Part shown: positions 12,823-22,852 of the stretch, piece after piece
Layout: each line of letters begins with the position of its first letter
Numbering within the stretch: position 1 is the stretch's first letter
From: Adiantum capillus-veneris
Taxonomy: Eukaryota > Streptophyta > Polypodiopsida > Polypodiales > Pteridaceae
DNA length: 64,000 nucleotides
NCBI GenBank assembly: GCA_014529385.2
Contig: CM043944.1
Location: 70,883,895 to 70,947,894, forward strand
Direction of reading: 5' to 3'
The notes under the pieces: model-generated
What the model was told of the DNA's origin: nothing
Seen by the model: only the letters and a program-made list of their open reading frames with translations
Database searches by the model: none
Translations under genes and position numbers: made by a program

Positions 12823-13009
12823 TGTTGGGTTAAAGGCAAGTGTGCCCAGCTGCCCGTTGTTAGCCACCCATGTAAAACCATTCTTCTTACTCATTCATAA
12901 TAACTATACTCATAACTACACATTGTAGTGTGAGTACCGCCCCGCCACACACAATGTCTATCTCCTTCTTTGTGCTTGCTCTCTGCGTGTGTGCTCTTTG
13001 ATCCCAACA
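12823..13009 (+). repeat. Copia 5' LTR
   Basis: TGTTGGGTTAAAGGC opens the LTR and GATCCCAACA closes it. The short sequence following (GTTGTATCAAAGCTTGG) resembles a decayed initiator-tRNA primer site. Its partner is 19918-20105. Confidence 0.92.
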
Positions 13010-13470
13010 AGTTGTATCAAAGCTTGGTAGTGAGAGCATTGAGAGATTCATCATCGTTGTTGAGTGTGCTGAAAATTGATGCTACTTTATTGCCGATTTT
13101 TGGTTTCGTGCACACGCGCATTTCTAAAGAGCAGAAGGTTTTCCCGAGCTTGGCATTGGGAGGTTCAGCACTCCGCGAGTGTTTTCACAAGGTGTCCACA
13201 GGTGTCCTGTAGTTTAACCCCCCTTTCAAATCCATTCCTGCCATCAGAAACCCCATCCGAGCTACAGACAGGAGTTGGATTTTTTTCAGCTCTCTTTGGT
13301 AGTTTTCTACTGCAGAGCTTCCATAGCCATTACAGGTGCCATTGCTGCAGTGTCTTCCACTTACCTGACCCCACAAGTCATTTGCGAGTGTGTAGTCTCT
13401 TCTTGGAGTGGCCTCATACGCACAGATAGAGTGGGAGTTTGGTGGCATTGTCTTCTTTGACTACACGTAT

Positions 13471-13596
13471 AGGTACAGGTACAAGTAAAGGTACAGGTGC
13501 AGGTACAGGTACAGGTACAGGTACAGGTACAGGTACAGGTACAGGTACAAGTATAGGTACAGGTACAGGTACAGGTACAGGTGCAGGTACAGGTTA
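13471..13596. repeat. (ACAGGT)n hexamer array in the copia leader
   Basis: About twenty copies of a hexamer, mostly ACAGGT with a few AAAGGT, GCAGGT and ATAGGT variants, lie in the untranslated leader between the 5' LTR and gag. The array reads as an open frame of alternating Gly and Thr in either direction but has no other coding character. The rest of the 13010-14276 leader shows no gene. Confidence 0.9.
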
Positions 13597-14276
13597 CAGG
13601 GAGCTTTGGATACAGGTTTCTTATGTGGTTACAGAACATGTATTTTGACTGCGGGACAGCCATGTATATGGTTGTGGTTTGAGAGGGAGCTTCTACTTTT
13701 CTGGGTAGTCGGTTTATGCGTGTTCTTGAGCTACAGGTTTACATCATGTATGTATGTTGATGGATGTGGATATGGCAGTTTGAAAGACACTCTTTATGCA
13801 TGATATTGTGGAGATTTGGTTCACTTATACATAGAGCGGGTTTGCTCTTGCTTGCAGTGTTGAGGTTTGAGTACAGACAATACTTGGTTGACAGTAGAGA
13901 TTGGGTTTCGTTGAGCTTGTGCATTGGTTATATGCTCATTTGGATCCACTTATGCTCATGAATTCGTGTAATCTTGGTCAGCTTATGTCTCTATTGTGGT
14001 TATTCAGACATGGAGTGTGTTTATGCCTCTATGACAGCTCATTGTTGATGCATTTTGTGGCACGGTTTGCCTAGGCCGGTTGAGTTACATGTGTCACAGA
14101 TTTATGCATTCATTTGTGGATCTCTACGTACGTTTTTTTACCATATTATGGGCTGATTTATACTCTATATGTTTGCTCTTTGATTGAGCAGCAAGTGTTG
14201 TCAGATTTGCAGCACTACTTTGTTGTGGCAGTTTGTTGGTTGCCTGCAGGTTTCTCATTGTTGCATTCTTGTTGTA

Positions 14277-15110
14277 ATGGGCACTAAAGAGGACACAATT
14301 TTCAATATTGAGAAGTTGGATGGTCCTAACTTCTCATATTGGAAAGATCAAATTTGGGATGTCTTGGTGCAGAAGAAACAGATTCGACCTCTAAAGTTGC
14401 AGGGTGTTAAGCCAGAAAACATGGAGAGGGAAGATTGGGGGGCGTTGGATGAGATGTGCAGGTCTACCATTAGGCTTTCCCTTTCAAAGTCTGTTTATTA
14501 CAATGTGAAAGAGGCAAGGGTGGAGCTTATGAGCTATGGCAGTGGATTTGCGATATGTATGATAAGCATTCGGGTGCTTCTATGGTGTATTGGATTAAGA
14601 AGCTTATTGATTTGAGAATGGAGGAAGGTTCTTTTATGAAAATGCGCATTTGAATGAGTTCAATACAATTTTTAGCCAACTTGCTACACATAAAATTACG
14701 TTTAAGGACAATGTAAAAGCTATGTTTTTACTTGTCATGTTGCCTGAGTCATGGGACACATTTAGGACAGCCATAAGTAACTTGGTTCCTGCGGATGAGT
14801 TGACAAGTACTAATGTGGAGTCTAGTCTTCTCACGGAAGAGATTAATTAAAAGAATAATGCAGGTAGTAAGTCTTCTAGTGCAATGGTTGTCAGAGGCAG
14901 GGTTATGGACAAGTATTAAGTCCAACATGGGTAATCTAGAAGCAAGTCTCGTGTAGGCACAAGTAAAAAGGATGTGGAATGTTTTCATTGTGGTAGAAAA
15001 GGGCATTTCAAAAAGGATTTCTACAAGTGGAAAAGGGAAAATGGAGATGGTAAGAAGAAAGACCATGATGCTAAGGACAATCCTAAGTCCAATTGTCAAG
15101 ATTGAGGAGT
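14277..15110 (+). pseudogene. gag: Copia gag
   Basis: The ATG at 14277 opens a copia-type gag whose N-terminus has the usual 'KLDG.N...WK' motif. The middle part continues at about 14640-14850 in a different frame, so there is at least one frameshift near 14530-14640, plus stops at about 14848 and 14920. Near 14975-15030 there is a CCHC zinc knuckle of the form CFHCGRKGHFKKD. Its last position is Phe instead of Cys, apparently through a single base change, so zinc binding would be impaired. Protease follows directly. Confidence 0.85.
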
Positions 15111-15600
15111 TGAATGCAACACAGGGAGAGTGTAGCTCTCAAGATGACCATGTATGTGCTCCGACTAGTGCTACTAGTGAAGAGCTTGGTGATGTGTTGC
15201 TTGCATCCTCTTTTGATGATGCTTTTCTTCTCACTCATGAGAGTAGTATGCCTATGGATTGGGTCATTGACAGTGGTGCTTCTTTTCATGTTATGCCTCA
15301 TAGGTCGTGGTTTCATGACTATGATGCTTCGAGCACAGGTACTATCAGGATTGCCGATGGGCGTTCTATGTAGATTCATGGCATTGGGGATATTCATTTG
15401 GCTATGCCAAACTCTACTACGTTTGTCTTGCAGCATGTGCGTCATGTGCCGGCTCTTGCAGAAAGCTTGATTAGTGTGGGTCAATTGGATTCACTTGGTT
15501 TCAATAATCTTTTGGTGACGGAGGTTGGAAGCTCACTAAGGGCAGCCTTGTTTTGGTTAAAGGTGCTAAGAGGAATACATTGTATTCCCTTTGTGTAGCT
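15111..15600 (+). pseudogene. pol: Copia protease region
   Basis: This is the aspartic protease of the copia polyprotein. The active-site motif V-I-D-S-G-A-S is intact near 15270. The flap region follows ('IRIADG'), then a stop at about 15371, and the 'HVRHVPALAE.LISVGQL' segment that ends copia proteases. The downstream part is open in a different frame, so the polyprotein is broken here. Confidence 0.85.
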
Positions 15601-16602
15601 AGTGTGGCTGATCACATTGTGGGGATCACTGAGCAACCTCCTGCTTCTTTATGGCATCAGCATTTGGGGCATATGTCACTGAAAGGTTTGAAGTTGTTGG
15701 CACGTGCCGACTACATTCCCATTTTAGATTTTGGTGGCTTTGAGTTTTGTGAGAATTGCCTTTATGATCAACATGCTCGGTCTTCTCATAAGAAGAGTGT
15801 CCCACACAGATCTTTGGAAAAGCTAGCTTTGGTGCATAGTGATGTGCCTGGGCCGATGCCCAATGCTTCTCTTGGAGGTGCTATGTACTTTGGTACGTTC
15901 ATTGATGATGCTAGCAGGAAGGTATGGGCATACCCCATTCGTAAGAAGGATATGGTGTTTGATGTATTCAAGCAATGGTTGGCTCTTGTTGAGAACCAAT
16001 CAGGTTGTAAGTTGAAGTGCTTATGTACAGACAATGGGGGTGAATTTATGTCTCATGCTTTCACTACGTTATGTGTTGAGAAGGGTATACGGCGTGAGCT
16101 TAGTGCTTCCAATACACCTCCTCAAAATGATGTGGCAGAGCGCATGAACAGGACTATACAGGAGAAAGTCTGTAGTATGCTTTCTATGGCTGGTTTGTCA
16201 GATGCTTTTTGAGCTGAAGCAGTTTCCACTTCTGTGCATTTGATAAATCATTTAGCTAGTGTTCCTTTGGGCTTCAAAGTGCCTGAAGAGGTATGGACAG
16301 GTTTGCCACCTTCATATGGTCACCTTCGTGTTTTTGGTTGTGAAGCTTATGTACATGTACCTGAGGCAAAATGTAGCAAATTGGATCCAAAGAGCAAGAG
16401 ATGTATCTTCTTGGGTTATGGTAGCTCTGGTGAGATGGGTTATCGATTGTGGGATCCTATTGACAGGAAGATTTTGCGTAGCCATGATGTTGTTTTTCAT
16501 GAGGACTCTATGTATAGAGCATCACCACAAACGGTTGAGGTTTCGCGTGTGATATTTGAGGATGGTCATCAGTATGATGGTCCCATGGCTGCTCGTGGGT
16601 AG
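15553..16602 (+). pseudogene. pol: Copia integrase
   Basis: This encodes the GAG-pre-integrase zinc region ('WHQHLGHMS', 'CENCLYDQ') and then the DDE core: 'HSDVPGP' with the first Asp, 'CTDNGGEF' with the second, and 'NDVAERMNRT' with the catalytic Glu. All three acidic residues are present. A TGA at 16210-16212 stands where copia elements have Trp in 'WAEA', splitting the ORF. The C-terminal piece (16234-16602) contains the typical 'LRVFGCEAYVHVP' and 'CIFLGY' signatures. Confidence 0.9.
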
Positions 16603-19503
16603 CCCATTGACCCTCAGGTGGGAGATCAGCCCTTGTTGGGAGATCATGTAAATGTGGGACAGCCAGATGCACCTCCTGCATAGGTTTTGAGGCGTTCAGA
16701 GTGGCATGCGAGACAGCCTCAACGTTATGTGCCTTCTATGGATTATGTATTGTTGACTGATTGCGGGGAGCCATCATGTTCTGATGAGGCCATGTCTAGT
16801 GTTGACAAGCTCAAGTGGGAGGAGGCTATGCAGTCAGAGATGGATTCGTTGATCCAAAACGATACGTGGGAGCTTACTCCTTTGCCAGAGGGTAAGACGA
16901 CACTGCCATGCAATTGGGTTTACAAGATAAAATTGTGTTCAACGGATGCAAAGCCTAAGTACAAGGCAAGGCTTGTGGCTAAAGGATTCAAGCAGCAGAA
17001 GGGCATTGATTTCGATGAGATCTTCTCCCTAGTGGTGAAGATATCTACTTTGCTTGTGTTGCTTGCTTTGGTAGCTACAAAAGACATGGAGTTGAAGCAA
17101 ATGGTGATGGGGGCTTTTCACAAGCCAAGCTCCCATACCCCTCTTCTCTCGTCCCCACCCCATGAAAACCCCCTCTTAGGGAGGGAGTGATAAAAGGCAT
17201 CGGAAAAAGTAAGAAAAAAAAAAAGTATGATTATGTAAATATATAAGAAAGGTAAAATAGGCCACCTCATGCCTGCGGGGTAGCCCATCCCCACCTTGCC
17301 TCCTTTTTCTTCACTGTTGCCCCGCCGGGTGTCCCTTTTCCTCTCCTTCACTCAAAAGGTCAACCCCCTCTCTCTTCCCCTTGTCCTTTCTCCTTTCTCT
17401 CTCCCCTCAAGCTACCCCACCTCTCACCAATAATGCATTATAACTCACCAATAATGCACCCTAACTCACATGCAACTTACCCTATCTTCCAAAATAGTAT
17501 ACCCCACCCCCTCTTTCTCTCTCCTATCATATCCCATGACCCAAATACCCCCCTCTCTCTCTAAAGGGCGCCATGTCTCTTGTCTTGTAGCTAAATAACC
17601 TCCCCCACACTCACACACACTCAGTTTCACTGAAAAAGGTGCCCACAGACCCATCCCCACCCGGTGGTTACCTGATTTTTCTTGTGTTCACACACATCTG
17701 CACACAGATTCACCTCTGAACACACTCCCCTCTCTCCCCTCTTGTAATTACTTTTTTTCATCAACCCATCTCTCTCTCTTAGTCTCTCTCTCATGAGACT
17801 GCTGTTCTGGCACATATACACACAGCCAGACAAGTGGGGCCCACAGTCACATGGCCTATGTAGATAATGATTTCTTCATTTCTAAATTCTAGAATTTCTC
17901 CCCCCTCCTCCCCTATATAAAGAGGGGTCACCATCACACTAAACACACACAACATCACCAAAGAACACACTATGCACTGTGTGTGCCTAGTGCACACACA
18001 CACACACCCACACCATCACCATCACCATCACCATCACCGCAATCACCATGCTTGTCTTGAGCATGACCTCTACACCCTTGGCTATGGAAGATAAAGGGCA
18101 ACTAAATGAAGGATGATGGCCATAATCCTCGTGCGAGTCTTCTTCATCAACTCCCACCTATCCGCCATGTGCTCTACCACGCTCTCCCTTCTCATTTCCC
18201 TACCCTATGCTCCCCATTTCATCGCCTTATTCTCTAAATAAAGCTTGAGGTTTTGTGAGTATGTTTTCTTGCAATGTTTTGCCCATGTGAGGTGTGCGGA
18301 ATCGCCACCTAGTCTTGTGTTTGGAGTGAGCTTGTGTATGTGTGAAGGGTGTGCGGATTCGCCATCCTTTTGTGGTGCCTAAGTACTAAGCCGCTATACC
18401 CCCTCCCTCACCCTCTCTCTCTCTCTCACTTGATCTCATTCCCTTTCCTCTTCATCATTACTCCCAAGCATCCATCTCTCTTGGATGAAAACTTTGTTAT
18501 GGTGGTGTGTTGTTTGCGTCCTAGCCGCTGAAGCTAGGTGGTGCCCCCTGTTTGCTTTACCATGACAGGCTCGAGGCGCGCCATTCGGTCCCCGGTGTTT
18601 TAGAGGCCGTCGGGGGTTCGGGGTTCGCTTTGCTCCCGTCAATGGATGTAAAGACAACTTTCTTACATCCGGACTTGCATGAGGATTTGTACATGGAGCA
18701 ACCAAGTGGGTTTGTTGTTCATGGTTCAAAGAAGATGGTATGCCGGCTTCTTGAAAACCTTGTATGGGCTGAAGCAATCATCTCGTGAATGGTATCGTAA
18801 GTTTGATGCATTTATGAGTTCAGAGGGCTATGTACGCAGTCATGAGGATCCATGCCTCTATACTCGCAGGGCTTCAGATGGCAGTCTCATTGTTTTGTTT
18901 TTGTATGTGGATGACATGCTGATCGTAGGGAAGTGTATTTCTTAAGTGGATGCCTTGAAACATAGGCTACATGAGACCTTCACCATGAAGGATTTTGGGG
19001 ATGCAAGTCATATCTTGGGTATGCGGATCACTCGTGATCGTTCTCACAGGGTGCTCTTTCTTAGTCAGAAAGAGTACATTGACAGGGTGCTTGAGCGTTT
19101 TCATATCGAAGTGCGGAAGTCCATTAGTACCCTGTTGCCTCCATATGTAAAACTCAGCCATGATGACTACCCTCAGACAGATTTGGAGGCTGCAGAGATG
19201 TCTCAGATTCCCTATGCGTCAGCTGTTGGCTCCTTGATGTATGCGATGGTGGCTACGCGTCTAGATCTTGCTCATGCAGTTGGTGTGGTTAGCATGTACA
19301 TTTCTAACCCGGGCAAGCGTCATTGGGATGCACTGAGAGGTATTCTCAGATACTTGAGAGGGACTTCAGAGTTGTCTCTATGTTATGGTGACAAGGATAC
19401 GTCTGCTTGCAGATATACAGATTCAGACTATGCAGGGTCAATGGACTCGAGGAAGTCTACTAGTGGCTATGTGTTCACAGTTGCAGGTGGACCGGTTTTA
19501 TAG
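16603..19503 (+). pseudogene. pol: Copia reverse transcriptase, split by a solo LTR
   Basis: The linker and reverse transcriptase start at about 16690, with the 'W..AM..EMD.L..N.TWEL' motif at 16820-16880 and 'KARLVAKGF.Q..G.DF' at 16960-17010. The domain is interrupted after 'ELKQM' at 17104 and resumes with 'DVKTTFLH' at 18642. The catalytic motif is 'LYVDDML' near 18905. A stop at 18943-18945 and a frame change near 18720 break the second half. Across the insertion the reading frame and target sequence are continuous, which shows that the insertion came after the copia element. Confidence 0.9.
17105..18641 (+). repeat. Solo LTR (1.54 kb) inserted in copia reverse transcriptase
   Basis: The segment starts TGATGGGGGC and ends GCTCCCGTCA, so it has TG/CA termini and a 10 bp imperfect inverted terminus. 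It is flanked by ATGG on both sides (17101-17104 and 18642-18645), or AATGG if the terminal A is shared. It contains a strong TATA box (CTATATAAAG, 17913-17922) and an AATAAA signal at 18237-18242 downstream, as in the U3-R-U5 order of an LTR. A (CACCAT)n run lies at about 18006-18038. No internal region or second LTR is present, so it is most simply a solo LTR left by recombination. Confidence 0.75.
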
Positions 19504-19880
19504 GCATCACATTTACAGCCATGCGTTTCTTTGAGCACTACAGAGGCTGAATATATGGCTGCCACTAAGGCTGCGAAGGAGGCCGTATGGCTCTCACGAC
19601 TAGTGGGAGATCTTGGTATGGCTAGTGATGCTCCGATGCTATATTGTGATAGCCAGAGTGCCATAGCGTTGGCACGGAATCCTGTCTTCCATGCAAGACA
19701 AAGCACATTGAGGTGAGGTAGCACTTCATACGAGAGGTGCTAGAGGACAAGCACATAGATCTTGTCAAGGTACACACTGACGATAACCCGCCTGACCTAC
19801 TCACAAAGTCGTTAGCCTCACAGTGGTCTGCAGACTGCAGATTGCTGATGGGTATGGCTTGACTTCTTTTACTGTACTTT
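19504..19880 (+). pseudogene. pol: Copia RNase H
   Basis: RNase H follows reverse transcriptase. 'SLSTTEAEYMA' with its catalytic Glu lies near 19530-19560, and 'LYCDSQSAI' near 19640. A TAG at 19501-19503 separates it from the reverse transcriptase, and a frameshift follows near 19690. The terminal 'LTKSLA' segment is visible near 19800. The polypurine tract AAGTGGGAGG lies at 19907-19916, next to the 3' LTR. Confidence 0.87.
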
Positions 19881-19917
19881 GGCCACTTTAAAGGCACACT
19901 GCCTTTAAGTGGGAGGT

Positions 19918-20105
19918 TGTTGGGTTAAAGGCCAGTGTGCCCAACTGCCCGTTGTTCAGCCGCCCATGTACATCCATTCTTCTTACTCATTCATAATAAC
20001 TATACTCATAACTGCACATTTCAGTGTGTGTACCACCCCGCCACACATGATTTCTATCTCCTTCATCGTGCCTGCTCTCTGAGTGTGTGCTCTCCGATCC
20101 CAACA
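19918..20105 (+). repeat. Copia 3' LTR
   Basis: It is homologous from end to end with 12823-13009, starting TGTTGGGTTAAAGGC and ending GATCCCAACA. The two LTRs differ at roughly two dozen positions, so the insertion is not recent. ACTTC follows as the likely target duplicate. Confidence 0.92.
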
Positions 20106-20641
20106 ACTTCCCTCTATCATACTTGGTCTTTTGGTATACTACACATTTTTGAAACACACTCTTGTATGTCCACTTTCATGGTAGGCCAATAGAAATATGT
20201 CTCTACTCCTCGGAGAGTAGGTTGAATGTCTCTATGACCCACATAGGGAGGAGCATGGGATTCATACATAACTTTCTCACGAAGGGAATGGGTAACACAT
20301 AGCCTATTACCGTGGAGAAGATAACCATCCTGCAAGGTGAATGGTTCCTCTTTCTTCCCCAAAGCAAGGGCTGACATTATGTCTCTAAAATCAGGGTCAA
20401 TAGCATACTCATCTATAATAGAAGATATATCATTGTGAGTAGCTATAAACACCGTATTAACTTTTGGTCGTTGTGAAAGTGCATCAGCCACTTGATTGTG
20501 CTTACCAGAAATGTGAGCAATATGAAAATTAAATTGCGAAAGAAAATTTGCCCACCTCATTTGTTTGTCGAAAAGGTTGGTTTGCATCATGAAATACTTG
20601 AGACTTTGGTGGTCGGTTCGTAGAATGAATGGAGTCCCCAA
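20106..20641 (-). pseudogene. pol: Chromovirus RNase H end and integrase zinc domain
   Basis: This is the part of chromovirus pol that lies between the TIR element and the copia insertion. It has the RNase H end ('RTDHQSLKYF', 'SGK.N.VADALS') and then the integrase H2C2 zinc domain ('H...PYVGHR', 'YWP.MK.DI'). One extra base near 20150 shifts the frame just before the domain's last Cys. The protein continues across the copia element into the core at 12822, in the order expected for gypsy elements. Confidence 0.9.
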
Positions 20642-21299
20642 CCTGGGGGATTCACTCTATATACAAAACGGGATGCCACCTGCGAGCGGACAAATTTGAT
20701 AAAACCCCTATATACGATAAAACCCCTACGCTTATACGACAATCAATGAAGAAAACTATCATACCCCTATCTTACATATAAAATTTAGGTCTCACATTAT
20801 CTAACTGAGTAAAACTAGTCAAAGAGTGTCTAACATAGGGACTGAAAACGTACTAAGGAACCACTTATGTTGATAACTAGATGTACCCTCAATGTGTCTT
20901 AGTTTGAATTTCAAACTATGTGCAATCAGCCTGCACTCTGGCTACTCGTCCAATTCTGACTCATGCAAAGCTAGTGTAAATCAACGCTTGAACTGCTCCA
21001 AATCAACCCTTACCTATGACCGGATTGACGAAAAATTTGATGTGTCACCTGATAAAAACACTTTCCCAAAATTCCTATAAGTTCTGTTTTACACCAAGTA
21101 ATCAACTCAGGTCAGGTCCCCCCCCCCCCCCCCCCCCCCCAACCCCCCCATAAATATGATACCCCCTCCCTTATTTTTAAAATCGGGAGATAAATTATTG
21201 GGGGCATGTCCCTAACTTATACGCTTATGCAACTTGTAAATAAACCCCCTCCCTTGCACTTACGTGGTGCGGTGAGTTTTATATGGTGAATCCCCCGGG
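20642..21299. mobile_element. Non-autonomous TIR transposon in chromovirus RNase H
   Basis: This 658 bp insertion splits the RNase H frame. Its ends are inverted: the left end reads CCTGGGGGATTCACTCTATA and the right end, reversed, CCCGGGGGATTCACCATATA. Both sides carry GTCCCCAA (20634-20641 and 21300-21307), an 8 bp target duplication, and the host coding sequence is restored if one copy is set aside. There is no transposase; the inside holds AT-rich sequence and a run of 23 C at 21118-21140. An 8 bp duplication fits hAT, but the termini are not the usual hAT CAGGG, so the superfamily is left open. Confidence 0.82.
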
Positions 21300-22535
21300 G
21301 TCCCCAACAAGTAGTGCTTCCATGTGTCTAGGACATGTAGAACATCTAAAAGCTCTTTTTCATAAATGCCCAAAACTTGTTCATCCGTATTGAGCCTTCG
21401 GCTCTCATATGCTATGGCATGCCCTTCTTGAAGCAAAACTGCTCCAAGGCAATCACCACAAGCATCACATTGGACCTCAAATGGTTTTGAGAGATCCAGA
21501 AGCATGAGGACTAGTTGGGAAGTAAGCTTCTCTTTGAGCTTATCAAAAGCATTTTGCACCTTAGCAGTCCATACATACTTAACGTTCTTCTTAATTAAGT
21601 CATGTAGTGGTCCTACTACTTGAGAGAATTTTGCCACTATGAAGCGTCTATAGTATGCGCACATACCAATAAAGCTTCTTAGCTCATGTAGATTCCTTGG
21701 ATTAGGCCATGCTTTTATTACCTCTAACTTCGATGGATCCATACAGATACCATCTTGAGAGATAATATGACCTAGGTATTGAATCTCTTGAAGGAAAAAT
21801 TCGCTTTTCTTTTGGTTGAGAAAAAGCTTATTCTCCCTCAATACTTGGTAAAACTTGGAGATGTTGCTTATGTTCCTCTAAAGACTTGGAGTAGATGATG
21901 ATATCATCAAAGGACACTCCAGTGAATTTGCGGTAAGGTCTAAATTTTTTCTCCATTAGACGATTGAATGTAGATGGTGCATTAGTCAAACCAAAAGGTA
22001 TGACTAGATATTTATAAAGACCAAACGTGGTGCGAAACGTGGTCTTTAGGATATCTTTATCCACTATCCTTAGTTGATGATAGCCACTTTTAAGGTCAAT
22101 CCTACTGAAGTAGGTAGAGCCTTGTTGCTTGTCAAACATATCTTCTACTCGAGGCACAAGAAATCTGGTTTTGATAGTGATATGGTTTAGTGCTTGATAG
22201 TCCACACACATACAATATGTACCATGTTTCTTTTGCACTAAAAGGACTGGAGAACAAAAGGGAGAGGAGCTAGGCCTCACCATCCCTTTGTCTACCAATT
22301 CTTGTACTTGCCTCATGATCTCCTCTTGTTGAGCTTGAGAAACTCGATAAGGAGGCTTGTTAGGCGGTGAGCTTCCTAGAAGGAGCTCAATGCGATGGTC
22401 ATCATCCCCTCGTTTTGGAGGTAAGTCCATAGGGATACCATCGATGAACACATCTTGGAATCCATTTAGAAAATTACACAAGTCTAACTCTTCTTGATTC
22501 CTACCATTTACATTTGATGAAACATTAGGATCTTA
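21300..22535 (-). pseudogene. pol: Chromovirus reverse transcriptase and RNase H start
   Basis: The minus strand encodes a gypsy reverse transcriptase: 'RPSSSPFCSPVLLVQKK', 'DYQALN', 'SRIDLKSGYHQ', 'TFGLYKYLVIPFGLTNAP' and the catalytic 'FDDIIIYS'. It is followed by 'YLGHIIS' and the start of RNase H ('CDACGDCLGAVLLQ', 'YEKELL'). A frameshift near 21835 joins the two halves. Homology ends near 22535 at a CT-rich array, so protease, gag and the 5' LTR of this copy are absent. Confidence 0.92.
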
Positions 22536-22541
22536 GCATCT

Positions 22542-22544
<3 letters not shown>

Positions 22545-22607
<63 letters not shown>

Positions 22608-22671
22608 GGTCGTAGAGCAGAGGTAGGGACTCTTCATAAAACATAGGTGAATAGAATCTCTTCTTCTTCTT

Positions 22672-22725
<54 letters not shown>

Positions 22726-22792
22726 AGGTCGTAGAGTAGAGGTAGGGACTCTTCATAAAGCATAGGTGAATAAAATCTCTTCTTCTTCTTCT

Positions 22793-22850
<58 letters not shown>
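22545..22850. repeat. CT-rich tandem block, period about 120-130 bp
   Basis: Three (CT)n tracts (22545-22604, 22675-22721, 22796-22850) alternate with two copies of a spacer of about 62-65 bp containing 'CAGGTCGTAGAG' and 'GGTGAATA', followed by TTC repeats. The spacers differ at only a few positions, so this is a recent tandem duplication of a spacer plus a microsatellite. It forms the truncated edge of the chromovirus. Open frames here are only Arg-Glu or Leu-Ser repeats. Confidence 0.9.

Positions 22851-22852
<2 letters not shown>

Larger units (their letters stand above)
12823..20105 (+). mobile_element. Ty1/copia retrotransposon inserted in the chromovirus integrase
   Basis: This is a complete copia element in the opposite orientation to its host. 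It has near-identical LTRs of 187 and 188 bp, a primer-like region, gag, protease, integrase, reverse transcriptase, RNase H and a polypurine tract. Flanking pentamers GCTTC (12818-12822) and ACTTC (20106-20110) fit a target duplication with one change. The interrupted chromovirus protein reads on across the junctions once this segment is set aside, apart from one frameshift on the RNase H side near 20150. The coding region has scattered stops (for example in integrase at 16210, before reverse transcriptase at 16681, in RNase H at 19501) and is itself interrupted by a solo LTR at 17105-18641. It is complete in structure but not functional. Confidence 0.93.

Noticed and set aside
13361-13663. 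Cys-Thr repeat protein on the minus strand
   Set aside because: It is the antisense of the hexamer array in the copia leader.
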